Source: CAMDHY01 sp046156265
GTDB taxonomy: Bacteria > Pseudomonadota > Alphaproteobacteria > Rhizobiales > Segnochrobactraceae
Direction of reading: 5' to 3'
DNA: 64,000 nucleotides
Assembly (NCBI RefSeq): GCF_046156265.1
Contig: NZ_JAWDIR010000044.1
Coordinates: forward strand, 1 to 64,000
Shown here: one piece after another, positions 8,663-16,621 of the stretch
Position numbering within the stretch: position 1 is the first letter of the stretch
How the letters are laid out: each line of letters starts with the position of its first letter
The notes under the pieces: model-generated
Database searches by the model: none
The model's input: only the letters and a program-made list of their open reading frames with translations
Told to the model about the DNA's origin: nothing
Translations under genes and position numbers: made by a program

Positions 8663-8674
8663 AATAGGAATTTT
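8652..8674. promoter_or_regulatory. Inverted repeat overlapping the YcgN stop codon; possible operator or hairpin
   Basis: AAAAATCCTA at 8652-8661 and TAGGAATTTT at 8665-8674 with a 3-base centre; 9 of 10 positions pair. It lies immediately before a strong -35 box and is much more AT-rich than its surroundings. It could be an operator for the promoter at 8679, or, since the right arm ends in four T, a weak terminator for the upstream operon. Confidence 0.4.
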
Positions 8675-8678
8675 GTCG

Positions 8679-8707
8679 TTGACAGCGTGACGGTGGTTCG
8701 CTATCGT
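8679..8707 (+). promoter_or_regulatory. Strong sigma-70-type promoter
   Basis: TTGACA at 8679-8684, a 17-base spacer and TATCGT at 8702-8707. This is the best -35/-10 pair I saw in the window. A transcript would start near 8714 and run through the 7-bp satellite and a family A repeat into the DUF559 gene at 9077. A short frame beginning ATGGTCGACGAG at 8714 soon enters the satellite and is not called. Confidence 0.55.
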
Positions 8708-8736
8708 TCAGGCATGGTCGACGAGGTGCGGGTTGG

Positions 8737-8785
8737 GGCAGTCGGCAGTCGGCAGTCGGCAGTCGGCAGTCGGCAGTCGGCAGTC
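8737..8785. repeat. Seven tandem copies of GGCAGTC
   Basis: Seven perfect 7-base units in a row (8737-8743 through 8779-8785). Imperfect arrays of the same unit are found at 13193-13234 and 22122-22178, each directly before the head of a family A palindromic repeat, as here (repeat begins near 8818). Confidence 0.95.
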
Positions 8786-8817
8786 GCTGGTGTGCGGTGG
8801 CGCCTGCCCCGGGCACC

Positions 8818-8990
8818 CACCCTCCCCCTGTGGGAGGGTCGGGCCGCGAAGCGGACCGGGGAGGGCCTCCGGCGGCGTCAGCCGGCGGCGCTGCGAGGTT
8901 TCGGCAGTCTCTGGCGCCGTACCGCCGCGCTTTGCGCGGCGGCCCCCTCCGGCCGGCTTCGCCGGCCACCTCCCCCACGAGGGGGGAGGG
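8818..8990 (+). repeat. Palindromic repeat family A, copy A1
   Basis: Head: ACCCTCCCCCTGTGGGAGGGT hairpin followed by GGGCCGCGAAGCGGACC and GGGGAGGGCC. Tail: GCGGCGGCCCCCTCC, a CCGGCCGGCTTCGCCGGCC hairpin and CACCTCCCCCACGAGGGGGG. The same order recurs at 13262, 21265, 22190, 31124 and, inverted, at 9501. No coding capacity is credible. Confidence 0.93.
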
Positions 8991-9076
8991 GGCGCGCGGC
9001 TGTTTGGGACGAATACTTGGCAGATCTTCGCAGTGCTCTGTAAGCTCGCGCATCTTCAAGTTGCGCGAGCCGCGGA

Positions 9077-9469
9077 ATGCCCCAGTCTGCCATCGATCCG
9101 AGGCTCCGTCGGCGGGCGAGGGCGTTGCGCCTGGAACCGACCGTTGAAGAGCGGCGCGTCTGGGCGATGCTGGAGCCACTGCGGCGTGCGGGGTGCCGGT
9201 TTCGACGGCAGGCGCCGGTTGGCCCGTTCATCCCCGATTTCGCGTGGCTGGGTGGCCGGATCGTCGTCGAGGTCGATGGCGGGCAGCATGCGACCGAGGA
9301 AGGCCGGGCGGAAGACTTGCGGCGGGAGGCTTGGTTCGCTCGGCAGGGCTTCGTCACGGTGAGACTGGCGAACGAAGAGGTGCGGCAGTCGCCGGATGCG
9401 TGTTTCCTGCGGGTGCTGGAGGTGATGCGGCGGCGAGGATGCCTGCCGGAGGAATTCGACGCCGGGTGA
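9077..9469 (+). CDS. DUF559 domain protein (Vsr-like endonuclease fold)
   Basis: A 130-residue protein of the DUF559 family, related to very-short-patch-repair endonucleases. Visible core: PTVEERRVWAMLEPLR near residues 21-36, a conserved FRRQAPVGPFIPDF, and IVVEVDGGQH at 62-71. Asp54, Glu65, Asp67 and His71 are candidates for the metal-binding nuclease centre. The C-terminal VRLANEEV is also family-typical. No methylase is adjacent, so this is not a restriction-modification pair. It is bracketed by inverted copies A1 and A6 of the palindromic repeat, with the repeat tails facing the gene. Confidence 0.88.
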   Translation: MPQSAIDPRLRRRARALRLEPTVEERRVWAMLEPLRRAGCRFRRQAPVGPFIPDFAWLGGRIVVEVDGGQHATEEGRAEDLRREAWFARQGFVTVRLANEEVRQSPDACFLRVLEVMRRRGCLPEEFDAG

Positions 9470-9500
9470 TCGGCTGAGCATGCGGCGGCCGCCGCGGATC

Positions 9501-9676
9501 TCCCTCCCCCCTCGTGGGGGAGGTGGCGGGCGAAGCCCGCCGGAGGGGGCCGCCGCGCACGAGCGCGGCGGTGCGGCGCCGGCGATTGTCGAACCGTCTC
9601 ACCGCCGGCAGCTTCGCCGCCGGCGGCCCTCCCCGGATCGCCTGACGGCGATCCGACCCTCCCGCAGGGGGCGGGT
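9501..9676 (-). repeat. Palindromic repeat family A, copy A6 (inverted)
   Basis: Read on the minus strand it has the family A order: head CCCTGCGGGAGGGTCGGATC, then GGGGAGGGCCGCCGG, and tail CACCTCCCCCACGAGGGGGG. Its orientation is opposite to A1 on the other side of the DUF559 gene. Its head end lies 30 bases from the stop of the minus-strand SDR gene, where it could also act as a transcription-stopping hairpin. Confidence 0.9.
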
Positions 9677-9705
9677 GAACGGCGGAGCTTGGAAGCCGCG
9701 TCGCC

Positions 9706-10701
9706 TCAATACCCGCCGACGATCGGCAGGATTTCGCCGGTGATGTAGCTCGCCGTCTGAGGGGAGGCGAGGAAGACGTAGGCCGGGGCGATCTCCTCGG
9801 GCTGGGCGGGGCGGCCGATCGGGGTCTTCTCGCCGAAGTGGACGATCTCCTCGGACGATTGGTCGGCCGGGTTGAGCGGCGTCCACACCGGACCGGGGGC
9901 GACGCAGTTGACGCGGATGCCGCGGGAGATCAGCTGGCCGGAGAGCGAGCGCGTGAAGGCGTGGATGCCGCCCTTGGTGGTGGAATAGTCGATCAGGCCC
10001 TTCGAGCCGTCGAGGCCGGTGACCGAGCCGGTGTTGATGATCGACGCCTTCCGGCCGAGATGCGGCAGGGCCGACTTCACCATGTAAAAATAGCCGTAGA
10101 GATTGGTCTTCATCGTCCGGTCGAACTGTTCGGGGCTGAGGTCCTCGATGTTCGACAGATGCTGCTGGAAGGCGGCGTTGTTGACGAGGATGTCGAGCCG
10201 GCCGAACTCCTTCATCGCCTGGTCGACGGCGTGCTGGCAGAAGGCGAAGTCGGTGACGTCGCCGGTGATCGCCAGGCCTCGGCGGCCCTCCGCCTCGATG
10301 GCGCGCACGGTCTTCTCGGCGTCCTCGTGCTCGTCGAGATAGACGATGGCGACGTCGGCGCCCTCGCGGGCGAACAGCACGGCGACGGCGCGGCCGATGC
10401 CGCTGTCGCCACCGGTGACGATCGCCGTCATGCCCTCCAGTTTGCCGGAGCCCTTGTAGTGGGGGGCTTCCCACATCGGCGCGAGTTCCTGGTCCGCCTC
10501 GAGACCGGGCTTGTCGAGGTGCTGGTCGGGCATCGGCGGGAACGGATAGTCGCGGGCGCCGGTCTGCGGCTTGTCCTTCGGCTCGGGAGCCTTCGCCTCG
10601 GCGTCCTCGGCGCGCTGCTGCAGGGTGCGGTGGACGGCGGCGGTGTGCCCGGCATCGCGCTCGAAGGTGTCCGGGCCGGCTGAGAAGACGGATTCGATCA
10701 T
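9706..10701 (-). CDS. SDR family oxidoreductase (YghA/general stress protein type)
   Basis: A 331-residue short-chain dehydrogenase with the N-terminal extension (residues 1-88) typical of the YghA/Gsp39 subgroup. The cofactor motif is TGGDSGIG at 96-103, NNAA at 174-177, the catalytic serine is near 226, and Tyr239/Lys243 lie in YSTTK. The C-terminus ITGEILPIVGGY is characteristic. The start at 10701 is chosen over a longer frame because upstream codons come from a palindromic-repeat region. It stands alone; the substrate is unknown, and the subgroup is often linked to stress. Confidence 0.9.
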   Translation of the reverse strand: MIESVFSAGPDTFERDAGHTAAVHRTLQQRAEDAEAKAPEPKDKPQTGARDYPFPPMPDQHLDKPGLEADQELAPMWEAPHYKGSGKLEGMTAIVTGGDSGIGRAVAVLFAREGADVAIVYLDEHEDAEKTVRAIEAEGRRGLAITGDVTDFAFCQHAVDQAMKEFGRLDILVNNAAFQQHLSNIEDLSPEQFDRTMKTNLYGYFYMVKSALPHLGRKASIINTGSVTGLDGSKGLIDYSTTKGGIHAFTRSLSGQLISRGIRVNCVAPGPVWTPLNPADQSSEEIVHFGEKTPIGRPAQPEEIAPAYVFLASPQTASYITGEILPIVGGY

Positions 10702-10849
10702 GGCGGGGCTCCGCTGTGAGGGGTTTCGGGGACAACCGGTGGCAGCGGCGGAGGTTCCGTTCGCTGCCCTGGCCTTCTGGGGGAAGGGGCCTCGTCGGGA
10801 GCGCGGAGGCTCGTGTCGGCCGCATTGCCGTTCCTGTTCGCGGAGGCGG

Positions 10850-10881
10850 ATGGGTTCCCGGCACGAGGCCGGGAATGACCC
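10850..10881. repeat. Palindromic repeat family E, single arm
   Basis: ATGGGTTCCCGGCACGAGG then CCGGGAATGACC: the same 30-base arm as in the paired units at 10945-11054 and 24133-24240, with one base changed in the loop. The arm itself folds (TTCCCGGC / GCCGGGAA). Confidence 0.85.
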
Positions 10882-10944
10882 GACTCGGTTGTTGCGGCCT
10901 GGCTTCGCCAACGCCCGTGGCTCGGCGCGATGCCTCCCTCACGA

Positions 10945-11054
10945 AGTCATTCCCGGCCTTGTGCCGGGAACCCATGCAGCGGCTGCCGCAGGTAAGACGC
11001 CGGCATGGTGCGCGCGGAGAGAGATGGGTTCCCGGCACAAGGCCGGGAATGACT
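10945..11054. repeat. Palindromic repeat family E, complete 110-bp unit
   Basis: Two inverted 32-base arms, GTCATTCCCGGCCTTGTGCC... at 10945-10976 and its reverse complement at 11023-11054, separated by 46 bases. A second complete unit with the same spacing is at 24133-24240. It lies in the gap just upstream of the first GTA gene. Confidence 0.9.
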
Positions 11055-11083
11055 CCCATGGGTTGTTGGCGCGGGAGGCGGGC

Positions 11084-11818
11084 ATGGCGCGAACTGGCGT
11101 GCGGCGGCCGGAGGTGCCCAATCCGCTGATCTTCGCGCCGAGCGGCGAGACGTGGGCTTCGGTGCGGACGCTCTACGAGGGCGGGGCGCTGGCGAAGGTG
11201 TCGGTGGCGCGGCTTGCGGGGATGAGCGACGAGGCGCTTCGCGAGCGGGCCCGGCGCGAGGGGTGGCGCGGAGCGCCGACACGCCGGAGCGCGGGTGCCG
11301 CGCCGTCGCCGGGGCGCGTCGCCGGATCGACAGCAAGATCGGCTCTCCCGCGGGGTGAGGGCGGGAGGTTCGTGCGCGCGGCTGGCGCTGCACCGCCGCC
11401 GGCTGCGCCGGCGGCGGCCCTCCCCGGATCGCTGCGCGATCCGACCCTCCCGCAGGGGGAGGGTGGGTGCCCGACTTTGGCGGCGGAGAGCGGGGCTGCG
11501 GATTTTTCATCAGCAGTCTCGCCGCCCGCTGCCGCCCCCGATCCACGGACGCAGTCCGGGCGGGCGGCGCTGGTGGACCAGCTTTACGGGCTGTTCGCGG
11601 CGCAGCTTTCGGCGGCCGGCGCGGACAGGCTCGGCGGGGCGCTCGAGCAGCGGATGCGCTCGCTCGCCACCTTCGCCAAGACGCTCGATGCCCTGGTCGA
11701 CCTCGACCAGCGGCTCGGGGCGCCGGCCGGGACCGGGGAGGCCGACTTCGATGCCTATCGCGCCGAACTCGCCCGCTGCCTCGCCGGACTGGTCGGAGAG
11801 CGTGGCGAGGGAGGATGA
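11084..11818 (+). CDS. Putative GTA small terminase (g1 position) with an in-frame repeat
   Basis: A 244-residue protein in the position of g1, directly before the large terminase, which it overlaps. The N-terminal segment VRTLYEGGALAKVSVARLAGM followed by SDEALRERARREGW looks like a helix-turn-helix, as in small terminases. The C-terminus (about 170-240) is helical (RAALVDQLYGLFAAQLSAAG). The middle, about residues 87-128, is encoded by a family A repeat (11343-11467) and is rich in Gly/Pro/Ala. The ATG at 11084 has GGGAGG six bases upstream. Assignment rests mainly on position. Confidence 0.65.
   Translation: MARTGVRRPEVPNPLIFAPSGETWASVRTLYEGGALAKVSVARLAGMSDEALRERARREGWRGAPTRRSAGAAPSPGRVAGSTARSALPRGEGGRFVRAAGAAPPPAAPAAALPGSLRDPTLPQGEGGCPTLAAESGAADFSSAVSPPAAAPDPRTQSGRAALVDQLYGLFAAQLSAAGADRLGGALEQRMRSLATFAKTLDALVDLDQRLGAPAGTGEADFDAYRAELARCLAGLVGERGEGG
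11343..11467 (-). repeat. Palindromic repeat family A, partial inverted copy A7 inside g1
   Basis: Contains CCGCCGGCTGCGCCGGCGG, GGCCCTCCCCGGATC, the GATCGCTGCGCGATC hairpin and CGACCCTCCCGCAGGGGG, matching the head half of copy A6 in the same orientation. It lies wholly within the g1 reading frame and keeps it open. Confidence 0.85.
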
Positions 11819-13187
11819 GGGTGGGGGCGAGGGCTCCGTCTTCCCGGCAGGGCTCGATGGAGACGGCGGCCGGTCGCTGCGACGGGGGCTGCAGCGCTGC
11901 GTCGAGCAGGGGCTGGGGCCAGAGGTGCTCGCCCGGATGGCGCCGTACGGCGCGCAGTTTCTCGCCGACTGGGCGATCTGGGCGCGCGACGACCAGTGGC
12001 GGTTTTCCGACGACTGGCGGACCTGGCTGGTGCTGGGTGGCCGTGGCGCCGGCAAGACGCGGCTCGGGGCCGAATGGGTGCGTGGCATCGCCACCGGCAG
12101 GCCGCCGTTCGCGAGCCGGCCGAGCCGGCGCATCGCGCTCGTCGGCGAGACGTTTTCGGCGGTGCGCGAGGTGATGATCGAGGGCGAATCCGGCCTGCTC
12201 GCCGTGCATCCGCGCGGCGAGCGGCCGGCCTGGCAGCCCTCGCGGCAACGGCTCGAATGGCCGAACGGGGCGGTGGCGCAGGCGTTCTCGGCGGAAGACC
12301 CCGAGGCGCTGCGCGGGCCGCAGTTCACCGACGCCTGGCTCGACGAAGCGGGCAAGTGGCGGCAAGCGGAGGCGACCTACGACATGCTGCAGTTTGCGCT
12401 GAGGCTCGGCGAGCGGCCGCGCCAGATGGTGACGACGACGCCCAGGGCGACGCCGCTGCTGCGGCGGCTGATCGCCGAGGCCGGGACGCTGGTGACGAAG
12501 GCGCCGACGGCGCTGAACCGGGACTTTCTGGCGCCAGGATTTCTGGCGGGGCTGACGGAGCGCTACGGCGGCACCCGGCTCGGCCGGCAGGAGCTCGAGG
12601 CCGAGCTGATCGCCGACCGGCCGGACGCACTGTGGCGCCGGGAGGCGATCGAGGCGGGGCGTGTGGTGCGGCCGCCGGAGATCACGCGGACGGTGGTGGC
12701 GGTGGATCCGCCGGCCTCGAGCGGCGCCGGGGCGGACGCCTGCGGGATCGTCGCGGTCGGCAAGGGGGTGGACGGGCTCGCCTATGTGCTCGCCGACGCC
12801 ACCGCCGCGGGGCTGCGGCCGGGCGAGTGGGCGGGGCGGGCGGCGACGCTCTACCGCCGGCTCGGCGCCGACCGGCTGGTCGCCGAGGTGAACCAGGGCG
12901 GCGAGATGGTGGCGGCGGTGTTCGCCGAGGTGGCCTCCGACGTGCCGGTGTCGCCGGTCCGGGCGACGCGGGGCAAGTGGCTCCGGGCCGAGCCGGTGGC
13001 GGCGCTCTACGAGCAGGGGCGGGTGCGGCACGTCGGGGCGTTTGCCGAGCTCGAGGACGAATTGTGCGATTTCGGCCCGGACGGGCTGTCGTCGGGGCGC
13101 TCGCCGGACCGGGTGGATGCGCTGGTCTGGGCGGTGACGGCGCTGATGCTCGGGCGGCGCGGGGAGCCGCGGGTGCGGGTGGGGTAG
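11802..13187 (+). CDS. GTA/phage large terminase (g2)
   Basis: A 461-residue DNA-packaging motor of the GTA terminase type. The N-terminal ATPase has Walker A GGRGAGKT at residues 79-86, Walker B AWLDE near 178-182 and a coupling motif TTTPRA. The C-terminal RNase H-like nuclease has VAVDPPASSG, AEVNQGG and SPDRVDALVWA. The GTG at 11802 is chosen: it overlaps the end of g1 and gives the expected length; the open frame continues further upstream but through repeat sequence. In a GTA this enzyme packages random host DNA by headful. Confidence 0.93.
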   Translation: MAREDEGGGEGSVFPAGLDGDGGRSLRRGLQRCVEQGLGPEVLARMAPYGAQFLADWAIWARDDQWRFSDDWRTWLVLGGRGAGKTRLGAEWVRGIATGRPPFASRPSRRIALVGETFSAVREVMIEGESGLLAVHPRGERPAWQPSRQRLEWPNGAVAQAFSAEDPEALRGPQFTDAWLDEAGKWRQAEATYDMLQFALRLGERPRQMVTTTPRATPLLRRLIAEAGTLVTKAPTALNRDFLAPGFLAGLTERYGGTRLGRQELEAELIADRPDALWRREAIEAGRVVRPPEITRTVVAVDPPASSGAGADACGIVAVGKGVDGLAYVLADATAAGLRPGEWAGRAATLYRRLGADRLVAEVNQGGEMVAAVFAEVASDVPVSPVRATRGKWLRAEPVAALYEQGRVRHVGAFAELEDELCDFGPDGLSSGRSPDRVDALVWAVTALMLGRRGEPRVRVG

Positions 13188-13192
13188 GGGCT

Positions 13193-13234
13193 CGGCAGTC
13201 GGCAGTGGGTGGCGGGCAGTCGGTAGTCGGCAGT
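13193..13234. repeat. Degenerate GGCAGTC satellite
   Basis: Imperfect run of about five 7-base units (GGCAGTC, GGTAGTC, GGCAGTG variants) between the terminase stop codon and repeat A2. Confidence 0.85.
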
Positions 13235-13261
13235 GGGGCGGTGTCTCTTCGGCGGGCTCCT

Positions 13262-13434
13262 CACCCTCCCCCTGTGGGAGGGTCGGGCCGCGCAGCGGAC
13301 CGGGGAGGGCCGCCGATGGCGAAGCCGTCGGCGGTGCGACGGTTCCGCAGTCTCGGGCGCCGTATCGCCGCGCTCTGCGCGGCGGCCCCCTCCGGCGGGC
13401 TGCGCCCGCCACCTCCCCCACGAGGGGGGAGGGG
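13262..13434 (+). repeat. Palindromic repeat family A, copy A2
   Basis: Full-length copy in the same orientation as A1: head ACCCTCCCCCTGTGGGAGGG, middle GGCGCCGTATCGCCGCGC, tail CACCTCCCCCACGAGGGGGG. With the satellite it fills the 307-base gap between large terminase and portal, genes that are normally adjacent. Confidence 0.93.
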
Positions 13435-13494
13435 GCGCGCCCAGCGAGCCGGGATGACGATCGATGGGTTGCGCGGCCACGAGGGGGCGATCGG

Positions 13495-14863
13495 ATGCTG
13501 AAGCGGTTGTTCGGGCGTCGGGATGGGGGCGGGAGGCGAGCGGTCGGGGCCGGGGTGGTCGGCAGAGGCGCGGCCGGTGCGACGATCGGGGCCGGTGTGG
13601 TGTTCGGTGCGCCGGGCGCTGCCGCTGCGTTCCCACCCCCCGAGGCGAAGGCGTCGCGGACGGGGGCGCTCGTCGCTCTCTCTTCGCCGGGGCGGCCGGT
13701 GTGGACGCCGCGGGACTATGCGGCGCTGGCGCGCGAAGGCTTCGGGCGCAATCCGGTGGTCTATCGCTGCGTGCGGATGATCGCGGAAGCCGCGGCCTCG
13801 GTGCCGTGGCTCGTCTACGAGGGCGAGCACGAGGCAAGCGAACATCCGCTGCAGGCGCTGCTCGCACAGCCGAACGCGCGGGCTTCCGGGCGGACGCTGA
13901 TGGAGGCGGCCTATGGCCACCTGCTGGTCGCCGGCAACGCCTATCTGGAGGCGGTTGCCATCGAGGGCGTGGTGCGCGAGCTCCATGCGCTGAGGCCCGA
14001 CCGGATGCGGGTCGTGCCGGGGGGCGGACGGCTGGGCGGAGGGATACGAGTATTCGGTCGCCGGGCGGACGGTGCGTTTTGCCGGCGAGGTGGGTGGCGA
14101 GTGCCCTGGCGGTGGTGGTCGGGGCGGTCGCGGCCCGGGCGGAGACGGGGCGGGCGGAGACGGGTCTGGCGGCACGGCGGGGGGCGGGCGCGGGGTGCGG
14201 CCGATCCTGCATCTGTCGCTGTTCCACCCGCTCGACGACCACTACGGCTTCGCGCCGATCGAGGCGGCGCAGACCAGCCTCGACGTCCACAACGCCGCCG
14301 GCGCCTGGACGAAGGCGCTGCTCGACAATTCGGCGCGGCCGTCGGGGGCGCTCGTCTATGCGGCGGGCGAGGGCGGCAACCTCACCGACGAGCAGTTCGA
14401 GCGGCTGAAGCGCGAGCTCGAGGACGGCTATGCCGGGGCGCGCAACGCCGGGCGGCCGCTGGTGCTAGACGGCGGGCTCGACTGGAAGGCGATGGGGCTG
14501 TCGCCGAAGGAGATGGATTTCGCCGAGGCGAAGGCCTCGGCGGCGCGCGAGATCGCGCTCGCTTTCGGAGTGCCGCCGATGCTGCTCGGCATTCCCGGCG
14601 ACAACACCTATGCGAACTACCAGGAGGCGCACCGGGCACTGTGGCGGCTGACCGTGCTGCCGCTCGTCGGGCGGACGGCGGAGGCGCTCGGCGGCTGGCT
14701 GGGGCCGGCCTTCGGCGAGGGGCTGAGGCTCGGCACCGACCTCGATGCTGTCGAGGCCCTGTCGGCCGAGCGCGAGGCGCTGTGGGCGCGGGTGGGGGCG
14801 GCGGCGTTCCTCAGCGAGGACGAGAAGCGGATGGCGGTGGGATACGGGGTGCGGGCGGGCTGA
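13495..14863 (+). pseudogene. GTA/phage portal protein (g3), one-base frameshift
   Basis: HK97-type portal. The first frame from ATG 13495 encodes the N-terminus (GFGRNPVVYRCVRMIAEAA, then AYGHLLVAGNAYLEA) up to RPDRMRVVPG. The rest lies in another frame: ADGWAEGYEYSVAGRTVRFAG, a Gly-rich stretch, then LSLFHPLDDHYGFAPIEAA, LDGGLDWKAMG and GIPGDNTYANYQEAHRALW to the stop at 14863. The switch falls at GGGGGG, 14019-14024. Removing one G joins the frames into 455 residues. It is either a real inactivating mutation or a homopolymer sequencing error. Without a portal, particles could not be made. Confidence 0.88.
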
Positions 14864-14949
14864 CGGCGCGGCGGCAGGGCGCGGGGCGAGCGGGGGCTGG
14901 ATGCCGGGTGACCGGGTGCCGGCCCCGGGCCGTCTGCGGGCCACCGCGC

Positions 14950-16101
14950 TCAGGAAACGACGCGGTTGCGGCCGGACTTCTTGGCGGCATAGAGCGCCGC
15001 GTCGGCGCGGGCGACGGCGGGCATGATGGTGTCCTCGCCCGGCCCGACGGCGGCGATGCCGATCGAGACGGTGAGGTGGAGGCTGGTGTCGGAGGCCGGA
15101 AACGGCTCGCGCTCGGTCGCCTGGCGCAGGCGTTCGGCCATCCGTCTGACCTCCTCGAGGCCGCAGCCCGGCAGAACGCAGATGAACTCCTCGCCACCAT
15201 AGCGGGCGACCAGCTCGTAGGCGCCGAGGAGGTCGCGCGTCATCGCGGCGAAACGGGTCAGCACGGCGTCGCCGGTGGCGTGGCCATGATGGTCGTTGAC
15301 GAGCTTGAAGGCGTCGATATCGGCGACGAGGACGCCGAGGGGCGGCCGATCCGACAACGGGCCGGCGAGGTGGCGGGAGGATTCCAGCAGCAAGCCGCGG
15401 CGGTTGAGGAGGCCGGTGAGCGGGTCCCGGGTGGCGAGCCATTCGAGCTCGGCCCGGGCGCGTTCGCCGGCGAGCGCGAGCAGCGCGACGTTGGAGAACA
15501 GGCAGGCGAAGTGGTCGAAGGCGAGCACGACGACATCGCTGCCGACTTCGGGCTGGTCCGGACCGATCTCCTGCAGCGAGACGAAGGCCGCGGCGGCGAA
15601 GCCGACCAGATAGAGGCCGAAGGCCGTAGCGGCGACGGCGCGCGAGGCGAGCCGGCGGTGGCCCGGCGCCGCCAGGAGATCGATGACGAAGACGAGGCAG
15701 GGGACGCAGAAGGCGGCGAAGACGCCGGCGAGGGCGAAGTTCGGAGCCCCCGTTGCCGCGAGTATCCCGACATAGGCGATCGGCGGGGCGAGGGTGGAGA
15801 CGGCGACGAGGGCCGGCGGGACGGGGCGGCCGTCGAAGCGGCGCAGCCCGACCCAGCCGAGCGTCAGGCCGAGGCCGATCAGGCCGTAGGTCAGGAAGCC
15901 GCGCACGGGCGCGAGGTAGGACCCGGAAGCACCGGTCGCCAGCACGAGGACGAAGCCCGCCGCGATCAGGGCGGCACCGAGGCCCCAGTCGCGCAGATAG
16001 GGGTCACCGCGACCATGCAGCCACATCGCCAGGAAGACGACGGCAAAGCTCGCCCGCATGGCGAGGCCGGAGACGAGCAGGGTGTGGCCGTCGAGTTCCA
16101 C
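14950..16101 (-). CDS. Membrane diguanylate cyclase (GGDEF) antisense within the GTA cluster
   Basis: A 383-residue protein with several hydrophobic helices (roughly residues 5-215) and a C-terminal GGDEF domain: DPLTGLLNRRG, DIDAFKLVNDHHGH, then the active-site motif GGEEF at about 302-306 and TVSIGIA. It should make cyclic di-GMP at the membrane. No RxxD inhibitory site precedes the GGEEF motif. The GTG at 16101 (VELDGHTLLV) is chosen because this family starts with such a short segment before the first helix. It lies opposite to all its neighbours, between portal and g3.5, so it is an insertion relative to the standard GTA order. Confidence 0.88.
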   Translation of the reverse strand: MELDGHTLLVSGLAMRASFAVVFLAMWLHGRGDPYLRDWGLGAALIAAGFVLVLATGASGSYLAPVRGFLTYGLIGLGLTLGWVGLRRFDGRPVPPALVAVSTLAPPIAYVGILAATGAPNFALAGVFAAFCVPCLVFVIDLLAAPGHRRLASRAVAATAFGLYLVGFAAAAFVSLQEIGPDQPEVGSDVVVLAFDHFACLFSNVALLALAGERARAELEWLATRDPLTGLLNRRGLLLESSRHLAGPLSDRPPLGVLVADIDAFKLVNDHHGHATGDAVLTRFAAMTRDLLGAYELVARYGGEEFICVLPGCGLEEVRRMAERLRQATEREPFPASDTSLHLTVSIGIAAVGPGEDTIMPAVARADAALYAAKKSGRNRVVS

Positions 16102-16225
16102 GGGGGTCGGTCCAGTCGCCGTTTGGCGGAGCTTTAGCACCGTGGCGGGCGAAAATATCGACGGGAGCGTGGCAAGGCCGGGGGGCTGGGACCGCCGAGG
16201 CGGCGTGCGGCGGCGGGAGGCGGCG

Positions 16226-16414
16226 ATGGATCCGATCACGGAGAACGTCATGGCGCGGGGCGACCTCGCGCATCTGGCGCTGTTCCTGTGGGCGAGCGGG
16301 GCGAGCGGGCTGCTCGCCTGGTCGCTCAGGGAGCTCGCGGCCTCGAACCGCCGCTTCAACGATTTCGTCGCCGAGATCGCGCGGCTGACCGCGCTGTTCC
16401 GCGACCGCGACTGA
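16226..16414 (+). CDS. GTA head formation protein (g3.5, Rcc01685 family)
   Basis: A 62-residue protein with a hydrophobic middle (LALFLWASGASGLLAWSL) followed by a polar helix (NRRFNDFVAEIARLTALF). Its size, sequence pattern and position just before the prohead protease match the short g3.5 protein of the R. capsulatus GTA, annotated as a head formation protein. The ATG at 16226 has GGGAGG at good distance; a longer upstream frame is rejected. Confidence 0.75.
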   Translation: MDPITENVMARGDLAHLALFLWASGASGLLAWSLRELAASNRRFNDFVAEIARLTALFRDRD

Positions 16415-16489
16415 GCGGCCGGCGGCGGAGCGCCGCCCGGCCGGGACGAGGATCAAGCGGGGCGATCTTCGACAGAACGGGGGACTTCC

Positions 16490-16621
16490 ATGCAGCGGCT
16501 TCTCGCGGGGCTCGGCCAGGGCCGGGCGGACGACCATCGAAGCGTCTTCGCCGCCTTCGCCGGCGTGCTCGCGCGGCTGCTCGCGCCGCCCGGACGGCGG
16601 ACCGCCGGGGAGCGGCGATGA
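16490..16621 (+). CDS. Possible very small protein coupled to the protease gene
   Basis: A 43-residue basic frame starting MQRLLAGLGQGR and ending in RTAGERR. Its stop overlaps the ATG of the prohead protease (ATGA), which suggests translational coupling, and GGGGGA lies upstream of its start. No family is recognised, and it may simply carry ribosomes into the protease gene. Evidence is context only. Confidence 0.35.
   Translation: MQRLLAGLGQGRADDHRSVFAAFAGVLARLLAPPGRRTAGERR

Noticed and set aside
8737..8785. CRISPR-like array
   Set aside because: The unit is only 7 bases with no spacers; it is a simple satellite.
13188..13494. Insertion sequence between terminase and portal
   Set aside because: The gap holds only the satellite and repeat A2; no transposase frame or target duplication is visible.
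14072..14863. Second half of the portal as an independent gene starting with GTG
   Set aside because: The upstream codons in the same frame continue the portal sequence (ADGWAEGYEYSVAG), so it is the 3' part of one frameshifted gene.
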